From an uncultured bacterium (GTDB lineage: Bacteria > Pseudomonadota > Gammaproteobacteria > Burkholderiales > Burkholderiaceae_E), in NCBI GenBank assembly GCA_903864485.1, contig CAIPGD010000010.1:1-5193 (forward strand): a DNA stretch of 5,193 nt. Reading direction: 5' to 3'. Below, piece after piece: positions 1 to 5,193 of the stretch. A program made the translations under genes and the position numbers. Under the pieces are notes generated by a model, which saw only the letters and a program-made list of their open reading frames with translations, had not been told where the DNA came from and searched no databases. How positions within the stretch are numbered: position 1 is the stretch's first letter; the number at the start of each line of letters is the position of its first letter.

Positions 1-56
1 CCAAGAGCCTCGACAATCTCAGGGCAGGCGCTCTCGGTCTGCGGCGACACCAACAT
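1..56 (-). CDS. Possible 5' end of a downstream gene, unrecognised
   Basis: After the lpdA stop, one minus-strand frame stays open to the left edge. Its first ATG (54-56, 38 bases past the lpdA stop) would begin MLVSPQTESACPEIVEALG. I do not recognise this sequence, and no clear ribosome-binding site precedes the ATG. The frame is also open upstream of the ATG back into lpdA, so openness alone is weak evidence. On the opposite strand a frame reading ALSVCGDTNMLS ends at a TGA at 64-66 and could equally be the tail of a convergent gene. The left edge cuts off whatever is here, so neither reading is established. Confidence 0.2.
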   Translation of the reverse strand, partial: MLVSPQTESACPEIVEAL

Positions 57-94
57 GCTAAGTTGAGCGTCGATCAGACCGGGATAATCCAGTT

Positions 95-1897
95 TCAGGT
101 TGATTTTCGGGCGGGCGGCAGATCGGTACAGGCACCTTCAAACACCTCCGCGGCCATGCCGATCGATTCGCCTAAGGTTGGATGGGGGTGAATGGTCCGG
201 CCGATATCAACGGCGTCCGCACCCATCTCAATCGCCAGGGCGACCTCGCCAATCAAATCGCCTGCATGGGTCCCCACGATCCCACCACCAATGATGCGGT
301 GGGTGGACTCATCAAACAAAAGTTTGGTAAACCCCTCATCCCGACCGTTCGCAATCGCGCGACCGCTCGCGGCCCAGGGGAAAACGCCCTTCCGCACGGC
401 CACTCCTTCCTTTTTCGCTTGTTCTTCGGTAATGCCGACCCATGCGATTTCCGGATCGGTATAGGCCACCGACGGAATGACCCGGGCGTCAAAGAATCGT
501 TTCTGGCCCGCAGCCACCTCAGCCGCCACATGACCCTCATGAACCGCCTTGTGCGCGAGCATCGGTTGCCCGACGAGATCTCCAATCGCGAAGATATGGC
601 CGACGTTGGTTTTCATCTGCCGATCAACGGCAATGAAGCCCCTGGCGTCCACCGCAACACCCGCATGTTGTGCGCCGATTCGGTCGCCATTGGGGCGCCG
701 CCCCACAGAAACCAGCACCAGGTCATAGATTTGTTCTTCAACCGGAGCATTTGATTCCTGATCCGCAACTGACTCAAACCGAACGTGAATACCGTCGGAT
801 TCGGCGCGAGCGGATACCGTCTTGGTATTCAGCATGATCCGGTCGAAACGATGGGCGTTCTTCTTTTCCCAGACCTTCACGAGATCCCGATCAGCCCCTG
901 GCATCAGACGGTCGAGCATCTCGACCACATCCAGGCGCGTACCGATCGACGAGTAGACCGTACCCATCTCGAGGCCAATGATTCCACCACCCACAATCAA
1001 CATTCGCTTTGGAATCGAAGTGAGCTTGAGCGCACCTGTTGAATCTATGACGCGGTGATCTTTTGGCATGAACGGCAAACTGACTGCCTGAGAACCAGCC
1101 GCAATGATCGCCTGCCGAAACCGGACGATCGTCTTTGACCCTTGGCCAGTTTCATGGACCGCGTCAGCCTCGACCGCAAGATGATGCGCATCAATGAACT
1201 CGCCCCGGCCCTGAATCACCTTGACCTTGCGGGCACGCGCCATTCCGGCGAGACCACCCGTCAGTTTCCCGACCACCTGATCTTTCCAGCCCCTTAAACG
1301 ATCTAGATCCACCTGCATCGGTCCAAACCCAATGCCATGATCCGCAAGCGCTCGCGCCTCGTCCGCGACCGCAGCCACATGCAGTAGTGCCTTTGACGGG
1401 ATACAGCCGACATTCAGGCAAACCCCGCCCAATGTCGGATACCGCTCAACCAGAATGACGTTCAGTCCAAGATCGGCCGCGCGAAAGGCTGCCGAATAGC
1501 CCCCTGGGCCTGCGCCCAACACCATCAAATCACACTCCTGGTCGGCGACCACCGATGAACCAGAAATTGCCAGCGGTGCCGATGGGGTCGCTGCAGCCAA
1601 CTGAGCCGCGGGCACTGAAGGCGAGTCGCCAGCCGCTGGCGCTGAGACCCCTGGCGTCTGGGCCGCGAGCAGAACGACCACCGAACCCTCTGCCACCTTG
1701 TCGCCGATCTTGACCTTGATCTCTGCAATCGTTCCAGCCGACGAACTCGGGATCTCCATGGATGCCTTGTCGCTCTCGACAGTGATCAGACTTTGATCAA
1801 CCGACACGGAATCTCCGACCTTAACGAGCACCTCGATCACCTCGACCGCATCGAAATCGCCAATGTTCGGAACCCGGACTTCCAGAGTGTTCGACAT
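95..1897 (-). CDS. lpdA: Dihydrolipoamide dehydrogenase with N-terminal lipoyl domain, E3 of the PDH complex
   Basis: E3 reoxidises dihydrolipoyl groups using FAD, a redox disulfide and NAD+. It has 600 residues against about 475 for a plain E3; the extra length is an N-terminal lipoyl domain (1-80, ESDKAS, lipoyl Lys44) plus an Ala/Pro/Ser linker (about 80-120). The flavoprotein part shows the FAD-binding GAGPGG (about 128-133), the disulfide GGVCLNVGCIPSK with Cys160 and Cys165, the NAD-binding VGGGIIGLE (302-310), the second FAD contact AIGDLVGQPMLAHKA (437-451), and the dimer-interface HPHPTLGES with the His572/Glu577 dyad that completes the partner's active site. All key residues are present. 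The ATG at 1897 is preceded directly by an in-frame TTG at 1900; ATG is chosen as the stronger codon, with GGAG nine bases upstream. It is last of the three PDH genes, 42 bases after aceF, with no terminator between. Membership in PDH is inferred from the operon; E3 may also serve other complexes. Confidence 0.97.
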   Translation of the reverse strand: MSNTLEVRVPNIGDFDAVEVIEVLVKVGDSVSVDQSLITVESDKASMEIPSSSAGTIAEIKVKIGDKVAEGSVVVLLAAQTPGVSAPAAGDSPSVPAAQLAAATPSAPLAISGSSVVADQECDLMVLGAGPGGYSAAFRAADLGLNVILVERYPTLGGVCLNVGCIPSKALLHVAAVADEARALADHGIGFGPMQVDLDRLRGWKDQVVGKLTGGLAGMARARKVKVIQGRGEFIDAHHLAVEADAVHETGQGSKTIVRFRQAIIAAGSQAVSLPFMPKDHRVIDSTGALKLTSIPKRMLIVGGGIIGLEMGTVYSSIGTRLDVVEMLDRLMPGADRDLVKVWEKKNAHRFDRIMLNTKTVSARAESDGIHVRFESVADQESNAPVEEQIYDLVLVSVGRRPNGDRIGAQHAGVAVDARGFIAVDRQMKTNVGHIFAIGDLVGQPMLAHKAVHEGHVAAEVAAGQKRFFDARVIPSVAYTDPEIAWVGITEEQAKKEGVAVRKGVFPWAASGRAIANGRDEGFTKLLFDESTHRIIGGGIVGTHAGDLIGEVALAIEMGADAVDIGRTIHPHPTLGESIGMAAEVFEGACTDLPPARKST

Positions 1898-1906
1898 CAA
1901 AATCTA

Positions 1907-1910
1907 CTCC
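1907..1910 (-). promoter_or_regulatory. Ribosome-binding site of lpdA
   Basis: GGAG on the minus strand lies 9 bases before the ATG at 1897 and 6 bases before the adjacent in-frame TTG at 1900. Either spacing would work, so the site does not by itself separate the two starts, which differ by one residue. It sits in the 42-base gap between aceF and lpdA, where I see no hairpin or promoter. Confidence 0.65.
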
Positions 1911-1939
1911 GCTTAAGAATGAAATCGGCCTGGGTCAAA

Positions 1940-3322
1940 TCACAGCAAGGTGCGGCGAAAATCCGCCAGCAACTGCCCCAGATAGGCATTGAATCGCGCC
2001 GCTGCAGCGCCATCAATGACCCGGTGATCCCACGACAGAGAAAGCGGCAGGATCAGACGCGGTGCGAACTGTTTGCCATCCCAGACCGGGCGGATTTGCG
2101 ACTTGCAGACTCCGAGAATCGCCACTTCGGGCGCATTAATAATGGGCGTGAAGTAGGTGCCACCGATGCCGCCCAACGAAGAAATCGAGAAGCAGCCGCC
2201 CTGCATTTCAGTTGGTGACAATTTGCCGTCGCGGGCCTTGGCTGCCAGAGCCGACGTCTCTTGTGCGATCTCAAGCACACCCTTGCGGTCAGCATCCCGA
2301 ACCACCGGAACCACGAGGCCGTTTGGGGTGTCGGCCGCAAACCCAATGTGGAAATACCGTTTGAGGATCAACTGATCGCCGTCGAGCGACGCATTGAATT
2401 CAGGGAACTTCTTGAGCGCGGCAACGCACGCGTGAATCAGAAAAGCCAACATGGTGATCTTGATGCCGCGCTTCTCATTCTCCTTATTGAGAATGTTCCG
2501 GAAATTCTCAAGATCCGTAATGTCCGCTTCGTCATGGTTGGTGACATGAGGGATCGCAACCCAGTTGCGATGCAGATTGGCGCCTGAAAGTTTTTTGATC
2601 CGGGACAACGGTTTCGCTTCAACCTCGCCAAACTTGGCGAAATCGATCTTCGGCCATGCCGCCAGCTCTCGCCCACCGAAGGCTGACAACGGGATCGCAC
2701 CGGCGCCTGTTACACCGCCTCCGGCAGATCCACCATGACCATCTGGGACGGACATTCCGAGCGACAGGGCGACGGCTTGTTTGACATAGGCGCGCACATC
2801 ATCCGGAGTGATTCTTGTCTTGGGACCACTTCCGGTGACCCGATGCAGGTCGACTCCAAGCTCACGCGCGAGCATCCGCACCGATGGCGACGCATGGGGT
2901 TGGTTGACCGGGTCAGAGGCCGCAGGCACATGAGGCTCTAAGGCGTAAGCGGGGGCAGTTGAGGCCACTGGAGCCACTTGAGCCACTTGAGCCACTGGAG
3001 CCGCGGGGGCTGATACTGGCGCTTCGACCGCAGCAGCAGGGGCGGCTGCAGGTCCCGAAGGAACAACCGCGGCAACTGCCTCCGAAATCTCAAGCTCGAG
3101 GACAACACTACCCTCGGCTACCTTATCTCCGACCTTGACCCGCAGGGCGCGCACCACGCCGGCTGCTGAAGCCGGAATCTCCATCGAAGCCTTGTCACTC
3201 TCGACCGTAATCAAACTCTGTTCGAGCCGGATGGAATCGCCCGGCTTGACCAACAACTCGATCACCTCGACCGACTCGAAATCGCCGATGTCGGGTACCT
3301 TCAGTTCAATAACCGCACTCAT
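1940..3322 (-). CDS. aceF: Dihydrolipoamide acetyltransferase, E2 core of the PDH complex
   Basis: E2 forms the core of the PDH complex and transfers acetyl from its lipoyl group to CoA. With the ATG at 3322 it has 460 residues. Domains in order: one lipoyl domain (1-80) with ESDKAS and lipoyl Lys44; an Ala/Pro/Val linker (81-143) containing a three-residue repeat; the peripheral-subunit-binding domain (about 144-180, SPSVRMLARELGVD through TPDDVRAYV) that holds E1/E3; a Gly/Ala-rich linker (about 184-215); and the catalytic domain (about 236-460) with SWDHRVIDG, giving His433 and Asp437. The sequence IKKLSGANLHRNW and the E1 neighbour point to PDH rather than 2-oxoglutarate dehydrogenase. 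An in-frame ATG at 3346 would overlap the aceE stop by 4 bases and add MNKDGDKS; I prefer 3322 because it has a better-placed ribosome-binding site and matches the usual family N-terminus. A single lipoyl domain is fewer than the three of E. coli E2. Confidence 0.97.
   Translation of the reverse strand: MSAVIELKVPDIGDFESVEVIELLVKPGDSIRLEQSLITVESDKASMEIPASAAGVVRALRVKVGDKVAEGSVVLELEISEAVAAVVPSGPAAAPAAAVEAPVSAPAAPVAQVAQVAPVASTAPAYALEPHVPAASDPVNQPHASPSVRMLARELGVDLHRVTGSGPKTRITPDDVRAYVKQAVALSLGMSVPDGHGGSAGGGVTGAGAIPLSAFGGRELAAWPKIDFAKFGEVEAKPLSRIKKLSGANLHRNWVAIPHVTNHDEADITDLENFRNILNKENEKRGIKITMLAFLIHACVAALKKFPEFNASLDGDQLILKRYFHIGFAADTPNGLVVPVVRDADRKGVLEIAQETSALAAKARDGKLSPTEMQGGCFSISSLGGIGGTYFTPIINAPEVAILGVCKSQIRPVWDGKQFAPRLILPLSLSWDHRVIDGAAAARFNAYLGQLLADFRRTLL
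2961..3005 (-). repeat. 9-bp tandem repeat in the E2 interdomain linker
   Basis: Five consecutive 9-base units on the plus strand read gaggccact, ggagccact, tgagccact, tgagccact and ggagccgcg. Units three and four are identical and the others differ at one to three positions. In aceF this encodes a repeated Val-Ala-Pro / Val-Ala-Gln triplet at about residues 109-122, inside the flexible Ala/Pro linker after the lipoyl domain. Such repeats can change in copy number without breaking the frame. Confidence 0.8.
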
Positions 3323-3329
3323 GGATTTG

Positions 3330-3340
3330 TCCCCGTCCTT
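3330..3340 (-). promoter_or_regulatory. Ribosome-binding site of aceF
   Basis: Read on the minus strand, the gap after the aceE stop contains AAGGACGGGGA. The GGGGA part ends 7 bases before the ATG at 3322, a good Shine-Dalgarno distance; AAGGA lies 13 bases away. The upstream ATG at 3346 has only a weak AAGG about 16 bases before it. This decides the start in favour of 3322, although initiation at both sites cannot be excluded. Confidence 0.65.
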
Positions 3341-3342
3341 GT

Positions 3343-5193
3343 TCATGCGCTGTGTGGATTGACCTTCGCGGGGTTGATCCCGTAACGAGCGATTGCCGCC
3401 GCTGCCGCACTCCGATCGACCTTACCCTCGTCGGCCAACGCGCGCAGCGCCGCTAGAACGACGAACCGGCGATCAACCTCGAAGTGCTCGCGCAATTTAG
3501 CGCGGAAGTCTGACCGGCCAAAGCCATCGGTACCGAGCACGCGATACTCGCGACCCCTCGGAATAAATGGCCGCACCTGATCGGCAAACAGCTTCATGTA
3601 ATCGGTCGTCGCCACGATGGGACCCTGCGTGGCCGCCAATGCCTGTGTGACATAAGGCACCTTCGGCTCCGCTTCAGGGTGCAAAAGATTGGTGCGGTCA
3701 CAATCAAGGCCGTCGCGACGTAGTTCAGTAAAACTCGTCACGCTCCAGACGTCGGCTGCCACTTGCCAGTCCTTCTCAAGAAGTTCTGCCGCCGCCAGTG
3801 CCTCGCGCAGGATCGTTCCAGATCCTAGCAACTGCACGCAGGCCTTCGCGTCGTTTTTACCCTGGCCTGACTTCAGAGGTGATTCACGCAAACGGTACAT
3901 GCCGCGAATGATCCCGTCTTCATCGCCCACAGTGAGTCCTGGGTGTGCGTAGTTCTCATTCATTACCGTCAGGTAGTAATAAACATTCTCCTGACGACTG
4001 ACCATGCGCTCCAGACCGTGGTGAATGATGACCGCCAGCTCATGTGCATACGTCGGGTCGTAACAGACGCAATTAGGGATCGTCGAGGCTAGGATATGGC
4101 TGTGTCCGTCTTCGTGCTGCAGGCCCTCACCATTGAGGGTGGTCCGCCCAGCCGTTCCACCGAGCAAGAACCCTCGCGCCTGCATGTCGCCCGCCGCCCA
4201 GGCGAGATCGCCAATCCGTTGGAATCCGAACATCGAGTAATAGATGTAGAACGGCACCATCACCCGATCGTTGGTCGAGTACGAGGTCGCCGCGGCAATC
4301 CAGGAACTGAACGCGCCCGCCTCATTGATCCCTTCTTCCAGAATCTGACCCTGCTTGTCCTCTCGGTAGTACATGACCTGATCACGATCGACCGGCTCGT
4401 ATTTTTGCCCCTCCGGCGCATAGATCCCGAGTTGACGGAACATCCCCTCCATTCCAAACGTCCGCGCCTCGTCGGGCACGATTGGCACTACCCGCGGACC
4501 GAGTGATTGATCGCGGACCAGCGCCGTCAAAATCCGAACGAACGCTTGGGTCGTCGAAATTTCGCGCCCTTCGGCCGTCGGCTCTAGAACCGCCTGCAAT
4601 GCCTTTAGGGGCGGAACGATTAGGGTCTCGGACGAGCGCATGCGACGCTGGGGCAGGTATCCGCCCAATGCAGCCCGACGCTCATGCATGTAGCGCATCT
4701 CAGGCGTATCGTCGGCTGGCTTGTAGAACGGCAGGGACTCAAGCTGATCGTCCGGAATCGGGATACCAAAACGGTCGCGGAAATCCTTGATCGAATCGTG
4801 ATCCAGCTTCTTCTGCTGGTGGGTCGTATTCTTACCCTCGCCAATCCGACCCATGCCATACCCCTTGACCGTCTTGGCCAGAATGACCGTCGGCTGGCCC
4901 CGATGGTGGGTGGCGCTGTGGAAAGTGGCATAGACCTTGTGCGGGTCATGACCACCGCGATTCAGGCGCCAGATATCGGCGTCGGTCATCTTGCTGACGA
5001 GTTCGAGCAATCGGGGGTGCTTCCCAAAAAACTTCCGTCGTACGTAGGCGCCATCATTGGCTTTGAAGCCCTGATATTCGCCGTCGAGGGTCTCCATCAT
5101 GACCCGTTGCAGGATGCCATCCTTGTCGCGGGCTAATAAAGGATCCCAGTAGGAACCCCAGATCAGTTTAAGAACGTTCCAGCCCGCACCACG
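3343..5193 (-). CDS. aceE: Pyruvate dehydrogenase E1 component, homodimeric AceE type (5' end beyond the window)
   Basis: Thiamine-diphosphate-dependent E1 of the cytoplasmic PDH complex; it decarboxylates pyruvate and transfers the acetyl group to the lipoyl lysine of its partners. The frame is open to the right edge and gives 616 residues. It begins RGAGWNVLK, which aligns near residue 283 of the 887-residue E. coli AceE, so roughly 280 N-terminal residues, including the GDG thiamine/Mg motif, lie outside. The ATG at 5100 is internal, not the start. Visible landmarks (fragment numbering): GEGKNTTHQ with His125, matching catalytic His407 of E. coli; DEARTFGMEG at 241-250; GINEAGA with Glu291, matching the glutamate that activates the cofactor; YIYYSMFGFQRIGD; GEGLQHEDGHSH at 355-366; and LGTDGFGRSD near the C-terminus. 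Product ends VNPHSA, like the VNPRLA I recall for E. coli. No frameshift or lost key residue is seen. It is the promoter-proximal visible gene, followed by aceF after 20 bases. Identification is very secure. Confidence 0.98.
   Translation of the reverse strand, partial: RGAGWNVLKLIWGSYWDPLLARDKDGILQRVMMETLDGEYQGFKANDGAYVRRKFFGKHPRLLELVSKMTDADIWRLNRGGHDPHKVYATFHSATHHRGQPTVILAKTVKGYGMGRIGEGKNTTHQQKKLDHDSIKDFRDRFGIPIPDDQLESLPFYKPADDTPEMRYMHERRAALGGYLPQRRMRSSETLIVPPLKALQAVLEPTAEGREISTTQAFVRILTALVRDQSLGPRVVPIVPDEARTFGMEGMFRQLGIYAPEGQKYEPVDRDQVMYYREDKQGQILEEGINEAGAFSSWIAAATSYSTNDRVMVPFYIYYSMFGFQRIGDLAWAAGDMQARGFLLGGTAGRTTLNGEGLQHEDGHSHILASTIPNCVCYDPTYAHELAVIIHHGLERMVSRQENVYYYLTVMNENYAHPGLTVGDEDGIIRGMYRLRESPLKSGQGKNDAKACVQLLGSGTILREALAAAELLEKDWQVAADVWSVTSFTELRRDGLDCDRTNLLHPEAEPKVPYVTQALAATQGPIVATTDYMKLFADQVRPFIPRGREYRVLGTDGFGRSDFRAKLREHFEVDRRFVVLAALRALADEGKVDRSAAAAAIARYGINPAKVNPHSA

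Noticed and set aside
182..754. 190-codon open frame on the plus strand inside lpdA
   Set aside because: It lies wholly antisense to the well-conserved E3 flavoprotein domain and its translation resembles no family I know; it is a shadow frame in GC-rich DNA.
1898..1939. Possible promoter or terminator between aceF and lpdA
   Set aside because: The gap is 42 bases with only a short CTTAAG palindrome and a GGAG site; no hairpin with T-run and no convincing -35/-10 pair.
1793..2218. 141-codon plus-strand frame spanning the lpdA-aceF gap
   Set aside because: It is antisense to the lpdA N-terminus and the aceF C-terminus, with no recognisable domain or ribosome-binding site. Crossing the gap is explained by the gap being only 42 bases.
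4096..4506. 136-codon plus-strand frame inside aceE
   Set aside because: It is antisense to the most conserved part of AceE (cofactor and active-site motifs), which fully explains the sequence.
5098..5100. ATG at 5100 as the aceE start
   Set aside because: The same frame continues upstream to the window edge with conserved AceE sequence (RGAGWNVLK, WDPLLARDKDG), so this methionine is internal.

Overview
This window is an ordinary proteobacterial pyruvate dehydrogenase (PDH) operon. All three genes lie on the minus strand, so transcription runs from the right edge to the left. From right to left they are aceE (E1, its 5' part lost beyond the right edge), aceF (E2, complete) and lpdA (E3, complete). 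The coding fraction is close to 100%. No RNA gene, mobile element, CRISPR array or promoter could be supported.

The organism looks like a moderately GC-rich beta- or gammaproteobacterium. The E1 is the long homodimeric AceE type, closely matching what I know of the E. coli protein, not the split alpha/beta type. The E2 has one lipoyl domain, and the E3 carries its own N-terminal lipoyl domain. That lipoyl-E3 arrangement is familiar from Neisseria, Ralstonia/Cupriavidus (pdhL) and several gammaproteobacteria, whereas E. coli and its relatives have three lipoyl domains on E2 and none on E3. I cannot name a genus from the sequence alone.

Layout: 3343-5193 is the C-terminal 616 residues of aceE. 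A 20-base gap holding a GGGGA ribosome-binding site follows, then aceF at 1940-3322. A 42-base gap with a GGAG site follows, then lpdA at 95-1897. The last 94 bases on the left are downstream of lpdA. They contain no clear terminator and a short open frame of uncertain status on the minus strand.

Together the genes encode the complex that converts pyruvate, CoA and NAD+ to acetyl-CoA, CO2 and NADH. E1 decarboxylates pyruvate with thiamine diphosphate and reductively acetylates the lipoyl lysine. E2 passes the acetyl group to CoA, and E3 reoxidises the dihydrolipoyl group using FAD and NAD+. All catalytic motifs inside the window are intact. I found no sign of an undescribed system; the mildly interesting points are the lipoyl-domain distribution, the shared lipoyl-domain DNA, a small tandem repeat in the E2 linker and two start-codon questions.
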